A stretch of 64,000 nucleotides of DNA from Streptomyces canus. GTDB lineage: Bacteria; Actinomycetota; Actinomycetes; Streptomycetales; Streptomycetaceae. The stretch covers positions 8,928,001-8,992,000 of the forward strand of contig NZ_CP107989.1 of the NCBI RefSeq assembly GCF_041435015.1, read 5' to 3'. Positions 25,822 to 34,700 of the stretch are shown here, one piece after another. Numbering within the stretch: the stretch's first letter is position 1; each line of letters opens with the position of its first letter. The notes under the pieces were generated by a model that worked only from the letters and a program-made list of their open reading frames with translations, was not told where the DNA came from and did no database searches. Both the position numbers and the translations under genes were made by a program.

Positions 25822-26903
25822 GCCACCACCGCCGCCCGTACACACAGCACGTCCGGCAGATGCGAGGCCAACTGCCGCCAGCTGTCGCCGTCGTCGGCCG
25901 AGGCGTACACCTCGCCGTTGCGGTTGCCGAAGTAGACGCCGGCCGGGTCCGCGTCGTCCGTGCACATCGCGTCCCGCAGCACCGTGCCGTAGTGGTCCTC
26001 CTGCGGCAGACCCGCTGCGAGCGGCTCCCAGCTCTTGCCCGCGTCCGCCGTGCGGAAGACCCGGCACCGGTGACCGGCCGGGACGCGGTCCGCGTCGGCG
26101 GTGATCGGGAAGACGTACGCCGTCTCACCGCGGTGGGGATGGGCGGCCACCGCGAAGCCGAAGGTGGACGGCAGCCCTTCGCCGATGTCCGTCCAGTGCG
26201 CCCCCGCGTCGTCGCTTCTGTACACACCCCAGTGATTCTGGAGGTACAGCCGGTCCGGATCGGCCGCGTCCCGGGCCACCTTGTGCACACACTGGCCGAA
26301 CTCCGGGTTCGGGTCGGGCAGGAAGACCGCGGAGACACCGGAGTTGGACGGCTCCCAGCTCGCGCCGCCGTCCTTGGTGCGGAACACCCCGGCGGTGGAG
26401 ACGGCCACGGTCACCGCGCGCGGATCCCGCTTGTCGGTCAGGACGGTGTGCAGGCCCTCACCGCCACCGCCCGGCACCCACTTCGAACGCGTCGGATGCT
26501 CCCACAGGGGACGGACGAGCTCGAAGCTCTCCCCGCGGTCCTCGGAGCGGTACAGCGCGGCCGGCTCCGTGCCCGCGTACACCACGTCCGGCTCGGCCGC
26601 CGCCGGGTGCAGCTGCCAGACCCGCTCCAGGGAGGCCTCGGTGTCCTTCGGGAACTTCACCGCGGGCTGGGCCGGCTCCGTCCAGGTGCGGCCCAGGTCG
26701 TCGGAGTGGAACACGGAGGGGCCCCAGTGCGCGCTGTCACCGCCGGCCAGCAGCCGGGGACGCTCGCCCCGGGTGTCGATGGCGACCGAGTACACGGCCT
26801 GCGCGTTGAAATACGGGCTCTCGTCGAACTCCCAGGTGCCGCCGCGCCCACGCCCGATGAACAGACCTTTGCGCGTCCCCACGGCAAGCAGCTTCTCAGT
26901 CAT
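25818..26903 (-). CDS. Cytoplasmic Asp-box (BNR/WD40-like) beta-propeller protein
   Basis: A 361-residue protein with repeated Asp-box motifs of the S-x-D-x-G-x-x-W kind: SDDLGRTW, SEDRGESF, TKDGGASW, SDDAGAHW, TADAGKSW and SADDGDSW, spaced through the whole length, as in a six- or seven-bladed propeller. The start MTEKLLAVGT at 26903 has GGAGG upstream. There is no signal peptide. Such proteins are often labelled exo-alpha-sialidase, but the sialidase arginine triad and Tyr/Glu pair cannot be recognised, so a structural or binding role is more likely. It converges on the aldolase gene and is probably not part of the sugar locus. Confidence 0.75.
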   Translation of the reverse strand: MTEKLLAVGTRKGLFIGRGRGGTWEFDESPYFNAQAVYSVAIDTRGERPRLLAGGDSAHWGPSVFHSDDLGRTWTEPAQPAVKFPKDTEASLERVWQLHPAAAEPDVVYAGTEPAALYRSEDRGESFELVRPLWEHPTRSKWVPGGGGEGLHTVLTDKRDPRAVTVAVSTAGVFRTKDGGASWEPSNSGVSAVFLPDPNPEFGQCVHKVARDAADPDRLYLQNHWGVYRSDDAGAHWTDIGEGLPSTFGFAVAAHPHRGETAYVFPITADADRVPAGHRCRVFRTADAGKSWEPLAAGLPQEDHYGTVLRDAMCTDDADPAGVYFGNRNGEVYASADDGDSWRQLASHLPDVLCVRAAVVA

Positions 26904-27189
26904 ACCGATCACCTCCGTGACGTCTTTGTCCCAGACACCGGCCAGTCTGCACCCCGCCACTGACAGTCACCTCTGGAAAGGCCTTCATCGCAGGTCAGGG
27001 CGGGGATGGTAACCGTTTGCGGCGATTGACGGGCGGCTTTCGGCAAGATGCCCGCAGCGGCGGGCGGCCCGGTGGGACCGTCGTGACGGAGAACTCGCCG
27101 TGAGCCGTGAGCATCGAGGACGGCTCCCCCGTATGGGAGGTCGGTCCGGCATGTTCGTGCGCCCGTCGCTCATGAGGAGGATGCCTTCG

Positions 27190-27777
27190 ATGGCGTTCCG
27201 TGGTCCCAAGGTCTGGCTGTGGCGCTGGCGGCGCAATCCACTCAGACGCCGCGCCGACACCGTCGAGGCGTGGGTCGTACTCGGTGCCTGGCTGCTCACC
27301 CTGCTGGCCGGGGTGTTAGCCGGTCTGGGGGTGAGCCGGTCCGTCGAGCACCAGCTGGCGCTGGAGCGCGTCGAGTGGCGGCCCGTCGTGGCCCGTCTCG
27401 TCGACCAGGCACCCGGCACGGCCGACCCGGGCACGTCGAGCGGTGAACGGGTATGGGGCAAGGTGACCTGGACCGGTGGCGACGGCTCGGCCCACGAGGG
27501 CCAGGTCCGCGTCGATCCCGGCAGCACCCAGGGCACACCGGTCACCGTCTGGACCGACGCCCGGGGCCGTCTGATGACCCAGCCCGCCACCGAGGGGCAG
27601 GCCCGGATCCGCGCCGCGATGATCGGCATCCTGGTCGGCTTCAGCACCGCGGCCGTCCCCTTCGTGGGCGGTCGGGTCCTCCGCGGCCGTATGGAGCGCC
27701 GCCGCCTCGACCAGTGGGACACGGACTGGGCGTTCTTCGGACCGTTGTGGGGCGGGAGGCGGGCCGACGGGAGGTAG
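27190..27777 (+). CDS. Rv1733c-like membrane protein
   Basis: A 195-residue membrane protein of the Rv1733c-like type common in actinomycetes. The ATG at 27190 is chosen because AGGAGG (27175-27180) lies nine bases before it. Layout: a basic N-terminus (WRWRRNPLRRR), a first span near WVVLGAWLLTLLAGVLAGLGV, an extracytoplasmic beta-rich part with VTWTGGDGS and TVWTDARG, a second span near IGILVGFSTAAVPFVGG, and a basic tail. Function is unknown in Streptomyces; the mycobacterial namesake is a dormancy antigen. It stands alone, with a 286-base gene-free space before it in which I see no clear promoter. Confidence 0.75.
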   Translation: MAFRGPKVWLWRWRRNPLRRRADTVEAWVVLGAWLLTLLAGVLAGLGVSRSVEHQLALERVEWRPVVARLVDQAPGTADPGTSSGERVWGKVTWTGGDGSAHEGQVRVDPGSTQGTPVTVWTDARGRLMTQPATEGQARIRAAMIGILVGFSTAAVPFVGGRVLRGRMERRRLDQWDTDWAFFGPLWGGRRADGR

Positions 27778-27813
27778 AACCGGCGGGTCGCGTGGTGCAG
27801 CCAGGGCTGCCCG

Positions 27814-27851
27814 GGGTGCGGGCCGCGCGAGACACCTCGCGGACCGCACCC
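27814..27851. terminator. Bidirectional terminator hairpin
   Basis: GGGTGCGG (27814-27821) plus CCGCG (27823-27827) pair with CGCGG (27838-27842) plus CCGCACCC (27844-27851), with one internal mismatch and a ten-base loop. It separates the convergent Rv1733c-like and HEAT-repeat genes. Confidence 0.75.
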
Positions 27852-27889
27852 GGGACCTCTTTGCACCCCCTGCCGGTGGTCGGGGTCCC

Positions 27890-29911
27890 CTAAGCGCCCC
27901 CCAGAACCTCCCCACAAGCCCGCACCAACCGCTCGTCGTCCAGCACGTCATGGCTGCCGTACCCACCGGACGGTGACGCCAGGTGCCGGCGCCTGGCCGC
28001 CAGTTCCGTACGAAGGAGATCGTGGAGGGGGTCTCCTGCAGGGCCCAGGACGGCCAGGCAGGCGGTGATGGTCCGGCGCGTGGACGGCTTCTGCCTCCAG
28101 GCCGTCCGCAGGACCGGCGCGGCGAGCTCGCCGTCCCCCGAGATCCGCCAGACCGCACACGCGGCGGACACCCGCTCCCACGGATCCTCCGCCCGAACCA
28201 GCCGTCGCAACCCCGGCAGCGCCGGACCGGCCTCCGGCCCAAGCCGCGCCAACGCGTCGGCGGCCGCCCGTCGTCGTGGCCTTCCGTCCGTCAACTCGCC
28301 GATCAACACGGGCAGTACGGCCGACGGGTCCCTCTCGACGGACCACAACGCCTCCGCCGCGACCGCCGCGCACTGCGTCCCCAGCAGCTCACGCAGCACC
28401 GGTATGACCTCGGAGGCCGCGGCGTCCCCGAACGTGCCGAGAGCACGAACGGCCGACTCCACCACGGCGTCCCGCGGTCGCAGCCCCATGGGCAGCCCCC
28501 GCACCAGTCGCAGCACCTCCGGCACCGCCTCCGTGTCGCCCAGCGCCGTGAGCGCCGACACCAGCGGTAGGGCCCGTTCGAACGTCCCGGGGGAGTCCCA
28601 CACGACCTCGCCCAGCCGACGACGCAGTGCGGGCGCGAGCGGGGCGGCCCCTGTGCCCAGGTGTCCGATCACCTGGCCCAGATCGTCCGGTACGACCGGA
28701 GCGGCCAGCACCTCCGCCAGCACCGGCGTCGCCCGGGAATCCCCGCTCCTGGCAAGGGCCTTGAGCGGACCGCCCAGGGTCGGCGCCCCACGCTCCCGGC
28801 GCCGTACCCACAGGTCGGGCCGGGAGGCCACCAGGGCGGCGAGGTCGTCGGCGGCGGGTGCGGCCAGACCGAAGAGGTCCTCCAGGACGGACACCGCGGC
28901 ATCGCGCAACCGGTCCTCCTCGGCGCCCAGTTGAGCACCGACGAGAGCGACCGGCTCGGCCCAGTCGGCACGCCACTCGCGCAACAGCCCCGCCGACATC
29001 CATACGGCGTTGCACCGGTCGACGGCGTCCGGACTGGTCAACTGCCCCTTGAGGAGGGCGGTTCGCTCGTCGAGCCGGTCACCGAGTCCGCGGTGCAGGG
29101 TCCGCAGCAGCTGTGAGCCCTGCTCGTCCGAGGGCCGCAGCCGCCGCAGCCGCGTCACGAGGGTGCCGGAGTGGGGGCAGTCGACGCCGTTCCGTCTGCC
29201 GGCCCGCCGTGCGGACCGCTCCCTGAGCAGCCCGACGGCGACCGTCACCAGGTCGGACGGAAGCCGGTCCGGAGCGCAGTCGGCGAGCTGACCGAGGGCG
29301 GCGAGCCGCAGGCCGGGGTCGTGCGGCGCGCTGCTCTGCGCCGTCAGCAACTCCAGCGCCCCGGCAGCGTGCCCGGGATGCAGCCGCACGAAGAGACCCA
29401 GGCTCTCGGTGAGGGCGTGCAGGACCCGGTCGTCCCGCTCCAGCACGCAGCGCTCGCGCAACAGGCCCAGCACGCGGGCCGGTTCGTCCAGGAACCGCAC
29501 GACGGCCTCCGGGGCGGCCCGGCGGACGGAGGGGTCGGCGTCCCCCGTCAGCCGGACGAACACCTCTGCTCCGGCGCACACGCCGATCCGGGCCCGCGCG
29601 CCGAGCCCGCTCTCGACGCCGTCCTCCCGTGCTGTGTCCTCCGCCCCGATGCCGACGAGGAGTTCGACGAGGCCGGCCCGGTCCGCGATCTCCCCGCTCG
29701 CCGCGAGCGCGAGCAGAAACGGAACGCAGGCCAGTGTCGAGTCGTACACGTCTCCCTGGTGGTGCAAGGCCCCGTACATCCCGTCCAGGGCCGTCTCCCG
29801 CTCGGCCGGGTCCGCGGAGGCGAGCCCCCGCAGCAGCCCGGGCACGTCCTCCGCACTGCCGTACGCATGCCGCAGCGAGGCCCAGTCGACCTCGTCGATC
29901 CCCGTGAACAC
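27890..29911 (-). CDS. HEAT-repeat protein
   Basis: A 673-residue cytoplasmic protein made largely of alpha-helical HEAT/PBS-type repeats. Repeats are visible as DADPSVRRAAPEAVVRFL near the start, EDRLRDAAVSVLEDLFGL in the middle, and RPRRRAAADALARLGPEAG and EDPWERVSAACAVWRISGDG near the end. The GTG at 29911 is chosen because GGAGG lies five bases upstream; a longer in-frame reading starts without a ribosome site. HEAT proteins are scaffolds for protein-protein contact, and no enzymatic domain is seen. It is a single-gene unit between a terminator and the acyl-CoA dehydrogenase gene. Partner and function are unknown. Confidence 0.75.
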   Translation of the reverse strand: MFTGIDEVDWASLRHAYGSAEDVPGLLRGLASADPAERETALDGMYGALHHQGDVYDSTLACVPFLLALAASGEIADRAGLVELLVGIGAEDTAREDGVESGLGARARIGVCAGAEVFVRLTGDADPSVRRAAPEAVVRFLDEPARVLGLLRERCVLERDDRVLHALTESLGLFVRLHPGHAAGALELLTAQSSAPHDPGLRLAALGQLADCAPDRLPSDLVTVAVGLLRERSARRAGRRNGVDCPHSGTLVTRLRRLRPSDEQGSQLLRTLHRGLGDRLDERTALLKGQLTSPDAVDRCNAVWMSAGLLREWRADWAEPVALVGAQLGAEEDRLRDAAVSVLEDLFGLAAPAADDLAALVASRPDLWVRRRERGAPTLGGPLKALARSGDSRATPVLAEVLAAPVVPDDLGQVIGHLGTGAAPLAPALRRRLGEVVWDSPGTFERALPLVSALTALGDTEAVPEVLRLVRGLPMGLRPRDAVVESAVRALGTFGDAAASEVIPVLRELLGTQCAAVAAEALWSVERDPSAVLPVLIGELTDGRPRRRAAADALARLGPEAGPALPGLRRLVRAEDPWERVSAACAVWRISGDGELAAPVLRTAWRQKPSTRRTITACLAVLGPAGDPLHDLLRTELAARRRHLASPSGGYGSHDVLDDERLVRACGEVLGGA

Positions 29912-30019
29912 GCTGTCCTCCCCAGGCGAAGTACCAACTGATCGGAGTCTGCACCACGGGACTGACAACCAAGCGGAATCGACGGGTGACTGTGAGCGAT
30001 CCGGACAGTGGGGGAGGGA

Positions 30020-31675
30020 TCAGTTCCGGCCAGGCAGTGCTCGGTCGAGGATCGCGCCCGCGTCCGCCGCGTCGGGCAGGGTGCCGAAGGCGTGCCCCCA
30101 GTCGCCACCGAGCCGTGTGGCGCAGAAGGCGTCGGCGACCGCGGACGGGGCGTGCCGGACGAGGAGGGAGGCCTGGAGGGTGAGGGCCATGTGCTCGACC
30201 AGCCGGCGGGCGCCCGCCTCGGACGTCGTGGCCAACAGGTCCTTGAGCCGGGTGACGGCCGCGTCCAGACGGGCGTCCGCCCCCTGGGCCAGGGCGAGTT
30301 CGCCGAACAGCGCCTGAGCGGTGTCCGGCGCACGGCGCAACGCCCGCAGGACGTCGAGGGCGTTGACGTTCCCGGACCCCTCCCAGATCGACAGCAGCGG
30401 TGCCTCCCGGTAGTGCCGGGGCATGCCCGAGTCCTCCACGTAGCCGTTGCCACCGAGGCATTCCAGGGCCTCCGCGGTGAAGGCCGGTCCCCGCTTGGTG
30501 ACCCAGTACTTGCCGACGGCGGTGGCGATACGGCGGAACGCCTGCTCGCCGGCGTCCCCGCGCACCGCCCGGTCGGCGGCGCCCGCCAGCCGTAGCGTGA
30601 GGGCGGTGGCGGCCTCGGACTCCAGCGCCAGATCGGCCAGGACATTGCGCATCAGCGGCTGGTCCACCAGCCGGGCGCCGAACGCGCTGCGATGCCGGGC
30701 ATGGTGTCCCGCCTCGACGAGCGTCCTGCGCATCAGCGTCGCCGACATCATCACGCAGTCCAGCCGCGTGCAGTTGACCATCTCGATGATCGTCTTGACG
30801 CCCTGTCCCTCGGGACCGACCAGCCAGGCGACGGTCCCGTCGAACTCGGGCTCGGAGGAGGCGTTCGACCGGTTGCCGAGCTTGTCCTTGAGGCGCTGGA
30901 TGCGGAAGGTGTTGCGGGTGCCGTCCGGCAGGACGCGCGGGACGAGGAAGCACGACAGCCCGCCGGGCGCCTGCGCCAGCACCAGGAACACGTCGCACAT
31001 CGGTGCCGACGTGAACCACTTGTGCCCGCGCAGCGTGTACACGCCCGACTCCGCGGTGGGCGTCGCCGCCGTGGTGTTCGTGCGGACGTCGGATCCGCCC
31101 TGCTTCTCGGTCATCCCCATGCCGGCGAGCAGACCGCGCTTCTCGGCCGGCACCCTGAGCTCCGGCTCGTACGCGCGGCCGGTCAGCAGGGGTTCGTAGA
31201 CCTTCGCCAGTTCCGGCTCCTTGCGCAGCGCCGGGATCGCCGCGTACGTCATCGACGTGGGGCAGCCGTGGCCCGCCTCCGTGTGCCCCCACACCAACCC
31301 GCCTGCCGTACGCGCGACATGGGCGCCGGGCCGGTCTTCGGACCACGGGGTTCCAGCCAGCCCCTCGGCGACCGCGGCCCGCATCAGGTGGTGCCAGCTC
31401 GGGTGGAAGTCGACCTCGTCGACGCGGTTGCCGTACCGGTCGTGCGTGCGCAGTACCGGCTCGTGCCGGTTGGCCTGATCCGCCCACTCCTGGGATTCGG
31501 CGCTCCCGGCCCGCAGACCGAGCCGCCGGATGCCCTCCTCGGCCCAGCCGGCGCCCTCGCGGCGCAGCCCTTCCAGCAGGACGGGATCATCGGAGGCGTC
31601 ATACGGAGTCAGTGGCGGCGGCTGGTTGGTGACGGCGTGGGTGGCGGCCTGTTCCTGCGCGGGTATGGAGACCAT
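30020..31675 (-). CDS. Acyl-CoA dehydrogenase, AidB-like subfamily
   Basis: A 551-residue flavoprotein of the long AidB/isovaleryl-CoA dehydrogenase branch (classic acyl-CoA dehydrogenases are about 380-400). Blocks seen are GMGMTEKQGGSDVRTNTT (near 180-200), HKWFTSAPMCD, and near the C-terminus ALECLGGNGYVED, PRHYREAPLLSIWEGSGNV and a helical tail. AidB-type proteins bind DNA and FAD in the alkylation response of E. coli; in Streptomyces most are uncharacterised and may act on acyl-CoA. The ATG at 31675 opens the conserved protein. It is divergent from a PaaX regulator gene, with 72 bases and a 9-bp inverted repeat between them. Confidence 0.85.
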   Translation of the reverse strand: MVSIPAQEQAATHAVTNQPPPLTPYDASDDPVLLEGLRREGAGWAEEGIRRLGLRAGSAESQEWADQANRHEPVLRTHDRYGNRVDEVDFHPSWHHLMRAAVAEGLAGTPWSEDRPGAHVARTAGGLVWGHTEAGHGCPTSMTYAAIPALRKEPELAKVYEPLLTGRAYEPELRVPAEKRGLLAGMGMTEKQGGSDVRTNTTAATPTAESGVYTLRGHKWFTSAPMCDVFLVLAQAPGGLSCFLVPRVLPDGTRNTFRIQRLKDKLGNRSNASSEPEFDGTVAWLVGPEGQGVKTIIEMVNCTRLDCVMMSATLMRRTLVEAGHHARHRSAFGARLVDQPLMRNVLADLALESEAATALTLRLAGAADRAVRGDAGEQAFRRIATAVGKYWVTKRGPAFTAEALECLGGNGYVEDSGMPRHYREAPLLSIWEGSGNVNALDVLRALRRAPDTAQALFGELALAQGADARLDAAVTRLKDLLATTSEAGARRLVEHMALTLQASLLVRHAPSAVADAFCATRLGGDWGHAFGTLPDAADAGAILDRALPGRN

Positions 31676-31683
31676 GGCACCTA

Positions 31684-31721
31684 TGTTGCACTCCTGCTGC
31701 GGTCGTAGCAATAGTGCAACA
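31684..31721. promoter_or_regulatory. Candidate PaaX operator in divergent promoter
   Basis: A perfect 9-bp inverted repeat, TGTTGCACT (31684-31692) and AGTGCAACA (31713-31721), with 20 bases between, in the 72-base space between the acyl-CoA dehydrogenase and PaaX-type genes. Its position allows control of both genes. The binding protein is inferred from adjacency. Confidence 0.6.
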
Positions 31722-31747
31722 ATGAGGAAGTCGTACAGTACGTGACC

Positions 31748-32506
31748 ATGCGGAGCAACGTGTCGGAGCAGCCTGACGAGGTCGACCTGCGGCCGTTGTC
31801 CGCGCGGTCGGTCGTCCTGAGTCTGCTGCTGGGGGCGCATCCGCCGGAGATGCCCGTGAAGGACCTGCTCCGCGCGGTGGAGCCGTTCGGGGTCGGCGGC
31901 TCCACGCTGCGTGCCGCACTCAGCCGGATGGTGAGCGCCGGTGACCTGCGACGCGCCGATACCGTCTACGGCCTCAGCGACCGGCTGCTCGCCCGGCAGC
32001 GCCGCCAGGACGACTCCGTGCACCCTCGCACGCGCGCGTGGAGCGGCGACTGGGAGATGGTCGTGATCACGGCGACGGGCCGTGGACCGGCCGAACGCGC
32101 CGAGCTGCGCGCGCGGCTGACCGCCCTCCGGCTCGCCGAACTCCGTGAGGGCGTCTGGCTTCGCCCCGCCAACCTGCTCCGAGCGCTTCCGGACGACCTC
32201 GACGCGGTCGCCCAGCGCTACACGGCCCGCCCCGGTCGCCCAGGGCCGGAACTGGCCGCCGAGCTGTGGTCCCTCGGCGGCTGGGCGGCCCGGTCCCGGG
32301 CGCTGCTCACCCATGTCGCGCGCGCGGATCGGCCCGCGGACCGGCTCACCGGCTTCGCGGCCGTCGTACGGCATCTGCTGACCGACCCGGTGCTGCCGCC
32401 CGAGCTCCTGCCGCCCGACTGGCCGGGCGCGGAACTGCGCTCCGCATACGCCGCCTATCAAGGGGAGCTGGCGGACACCGTGCCCCAGAGCCGGCTCCGC
32501 ACATGA
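31748..32506 (+). CDS. PaaX family transcriptional regulator
   Basis: A 252-residue GntR-like regulator of the PaaX family. The N-terminal winged helix covers about residues 15-75 (SARSVVLSLLLGAH, then GGSTLRAALSRMVSAGDLRR). The middle has the PaaX-type WSGDWEMVVITATGRGPAERAELRARL and REGVWLRPANL blocks, and the C-terminal dimer domain follows. Starts at 31742 (GTG) and 31748 (ATG) are both possible. PaaX proteins sense aryl-CoA thioesters; here the regulator probably controls the divergent acyl-CoA dehydrogenase and itself. It ends in a strong terminator shared with the pectate lyase gene. Confidence 0.85.
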   Translation: MRSNVSEQPDEVDLRPLSARSVVLSLLLGAHPPEMPVKDLLRAVEPFGVGGSTLRAALSRMVSAGDLRRADTVYGLSDRLLARQRRQDDSVHPRTRAWSGDWEMVVITATGRGPAERAELRARLTALRLAELREGVWLRPANLLRALPDDLDAVAQRYTARPGRPGPELAAELWSLGGWAARSRALLTHVARADRPADRLTGFAAVVRHLLTDPVLPPELLPPDWPGAELRSAYAAYQGELADTVPQSRLRT

Positions 32507-32509
32507 CAC

Positions 32510-32554
32510 GGCGGCCGTGCGAAGCGCCGTGCGGGGACGCTTCGTACGGCCGCC
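32510..32554. terminator. Bidirectional terminator hairpin
   Basis: A 17-bp stem with a single mismatch, left arm 32510-32526 and right arm 32538-32554, loop of 11 bases, between the convergent PaaX gene (stop 32506) and the PL3 gene (stop 32571). Confidence 0.85.
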
Positions 32555-32570
32555 TTCACCTGGCGAGCGG

Positions 32571-33374
32571 CTACTTGTAGGTGATGTCGGACGTCGCGTA
32601 CTTGCAGTAAGTACTGTCCGGTCCTGAGCCGTTCGTGGTCGGCTCCTTGCCCGAGTTGTTCCCGATGTACTTCTGGCACGGGACGATCTTCTTGCCGGAG
32701 TCGCCGACGATCGTGATCTTCTTCAGGGTCGCGCTGTCGCCGTAGTTGGTGTTGATGCCGACGAGCTTGTTGCCCGAGTAGGTCGCCTCGATGGTGTTGA
32801 GGTTGATCGTCCGCTTGTACTGCGTCGAGCAGTTGCCGCAGGACCGCACGAAGGTGCCGAAGTTCTGCACCGCGAAGTTGGAGACGTTGAGCGTCCCGGC
32901 GCCGTTGAACTGGAACACCTTGTCGCTGGCCGACCGCGCGCCACCGCCGGAGACGGTGTACACGTTCGACGACGAGGAGCCGCGGAACGTGGCCGCGTCC
33001 TCGCCGACGTCCTCCCACCACACGTTCTGCAGCGTGCAGCTGCCCGCGCAGTGGATGCCGTCGGCGGCGGGGGCCCCGATGATGACATTCTTCAGGACGG
33101 TCCCGGCGGCCAGGTTCAGGATCGGCCCCTGGTCCTCGTCCTGGCTGTCGCTGCCCAGGTCGCCCGTGCCGTACAGGCGCTTCATCCCGTAGTCCTTGGT
33201 GCCGGACAGCTGGATGGTCGACGAGACCCCCTGGCTGCCGTTCGCGGTCGGCCAGGTGGCGGCGCCGGCCGTCGGCGCGTTCAGTGTCATGATCATGCCA
33301 ACCGAGAGGCCGAGTGCGGCCATGGCTCCGGTCAGGGCGCGGGTACGCGCGCGTGGACGTGCCGAAGAAGTCAT
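32571..33374 (-). CDS. Secreted pectate lyase, PL3 family
   Basis: A 267-residue secreted enzyme that cleaves polygalacturonate by beta-elimination with calcium. A signal peptide ends near residue 38 (TAGAAT). The PL3 right-handed helix is clear from GTVLKNVIIGAPAADGIHC, CTLQNVWWEDVGEDAATF and SDKVFQFNGAG. Paired cysteines near SCGNCSTQ and two more towards the end suggest disulphides. It has no carbohydrate-binding module. It sits 47 bases downstream of the PL1 gene on the same strand, so the two lyases are probably co-expressed. Family call is firm. Confidence 0.93.
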   Translation of the reverse strand: MTSSARPRARTRALTGAMAALGLSVGMIMTLNAPTAGAATWPTANGSQGVSSTIQLSGTKDYGMKRLYGTGDLGSDSQDEDQGPILNLAAGTVLKNVIIGAPAADGIHCAGSCTLQNVWWEDVGEDAATFRGSSSSNVYTVSGGGARSASDKVFQFNGAGTLNVSNFAVQNFGTFVRSCGNCSTQYKRTINLNTIEATYSGNKLVGINTNYGDSATLKKITIVGDSGKKIVPCQKYIGNNSGKEPTTNGSGPDSTYCKYATSDITYK

Positions 33375-33421
33375 GTCCCGATTCCTTCTTCCGTGTCGGG
33401 GGGTGGACGGGTTGGGGGTGG

Positions 33422-34399
33422 TCAGATCTTTCCGGCGCCCGCGCCGCCCGTCACCGAGGCGACGACGGAGGAGGCGGGCTCGGCGGTGTAGCGGTACGGA
33501 GCGGTGGTGAAGGTGCCGACCCGGGAGACCTCGGTGGCGGCTCCACCGAGGTCGTTGCCGCGCAGGTTGGCGAAGCCGTCCACGTCACTGTTCCGGTTCG
33601 TGGTGACAGCGACTCCGGTGCTCCGGAAGACGTTGTTCTCCACGAGCATCTGGGCGCCCATGCGCGAGTGCACGGCGGTCTCGGCGCCGACGACGTAGTT
33701 GTCGTAGAAGTGCCCGGTGCCGAAGCGCAGACTGGGGATGCGCGAGTTGACGTTGCTGAACCAGTTGTGGTGGTACGTCACCTTCAGATGGCCGGTGTCC
33801 TGGCTCGCGTTGTTGTCGCTGTGGCCGACGAGCGATCCCTTGAAGTGGTCCTTGAAGGTGTTCCAGGACACCGTGACGTTGTCGGAGCCGTGGTTGATGT
33901 CCAGCAGCCCGTCGTAGTAGTCCTTGTCGTGATCACGGTCCGCCGAGAAGGAGTTGTGGTCGATCCACACCTTCGTCGAGGCCTGAACCTCAATGCCGTC
34001 GGCGGGCGCGAGGGGCTTGCTGATGTTCAGGTTGCGGACGACGACGTTCGTGACCTTCTTCAGCCGCAGCCCGCCGCCGGTGAATCCGGAGGACGAGCCG
34101 ACGCCCAGCACCGTGGTGTTGGAGCCGACGTCGACCGAACCGCTCAGTGAGATCAGGCCGTTGACCTTGACGACCTTCGCCGTGCTGCCGGTGACGGCCG
34201 TCTTGAAGGCGCTCAGCGTGGAGACGGTGACCGCGGAGGCGCTGCCGCCGCCGGTCGTTCCGGCGCCGAAACCGATGGGGGAGGTCTCGGCGGCCCCGGC
34301 CGGCTGCGGAACGGCCAGCGCGGCCGCCGTCGCGAGCGCGGCCGCACCGGCGGCCAGAGCGGATCTTTGCGCGTGTGTACGTGGGGGGCGAGTACGCAT
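33422..34399 (-). CDS. Secreted pectate lyase, PL1 family
   Basis: A 325-residue secreted pectate lyase. The start MRTRPPRTHAQ at 34399 is chosen over a longer reading because it has a GGAAGGGA ribosome site and opens the signal peptide (basic Arg-rich end, hydrophobic stretch, cut near GAAETS). Right-handed beta-helix motifs are KVWIDHNSF (calcium/substrate face), HGSDNVTVSWNTF, and SRIPSLRFG carrying the catalytic arginine. A 569-base leader/intergenic space upstream has two LacI-family type palindromes. PL1 attacks pectate in long chains, and the PL3 enzyme downstream complements it. Confidence 0.92.
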   Translation of the reverse strand: MRTRPPRTHAQRSALAAGAAALATAAALAVPQPAGAAETSPIGFGAGTTGGGSASAVTVSTLSAFKTAVTGSTAKVVKVNGLISLSGSVDVGSNTTVLGVGSSSGFTGGGLRLKKVTNVVVRNLNISKPLAPADGIEVQASTKVWIDHNSFSADRDHDKDYYDGLLDINHGSDNVTVSWNTFKDHFKGSLVGHSDNNASQDTGHLKVTYHHNWFSNVNSRIPSLRFGTGHFYDNYVVGAETAVHSRMGAQMLVENNVFRSTGVAVTTNRNSDVDGFANLRGNDLGGAATEVSRVGTFTTAPYRYTAEPASSVVASVTGGAGAGKI

Positions 34400-34554
34400 G
34401 CGGGTGCGTCCCTTCCGTGGTGCCTGCATGGTGCCTGGTCGGCCATGTACGTGAAGATTGTTCGCCATGTTGAACGACGTGTGCAGTGCAGAGCGGCAAT
34501 GTGCGGCCCTGTGGGGTGGGGCCCGATCACATCGCTGAACGGAACGTAGAGGGT

Positions 34555-34562
34555 AAGCGCTT
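34555..34562. promoter_or_regulatory. LacI-type palindrome
   Basis: AAGCGCTT within GTAAGCGCTTTC, an eight-base perfect palindrome with the central CG typical of LacI-family operators. It lies 156 bases upstream of the PL1 start. Confidence 0.4.
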
Positions 34563-34644
34563 TCTGGTCAACGCTTTGCGCAGAAGACATTCGGCCGTCC
34601 AGGTGGCGGAGGGTCGGCACGGGCGAGCGAATTCTTTCGACGTG

Positions 34645-34658
34645 TGGGAGCGCTTCCA
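34645..34658. promoter_or_regulatory. CebR-like box
   Basis: TGGGAGCGCTTCCA differs in one base from TGGGAGCGCTCCCA, the 14-bp palindrome bound by the cellobiose repressor CebR in Streptomyces. It lies 246 bases upstream of the PL1 start and 311 bases before the CE1-CBM2 start, so it may link these genes to cello-oligosaccharide sensing. Confidence 0.55.
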
Positions 34659-34700
34659 TGGCGGCCATGCGCATGCCACGATGCTCGCCGGACGCTTCCC

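Noticed and set aside
25818..26903. Calling the Asp-box protein a sialidase that belongs to the glycan locus
   Set aside because: No signal peptide and no visible arginine triad or catalytic Tyr/Glu; Asp boxes alone do not show sialidase activity.
32510..32554. 17-bp inverted repeat as an insertion or attachment site
   Set aside because: It lies between two convergent stops with a short loop, so a bidirectional terminator explains it fully; there are no mobile genes or target duplications.
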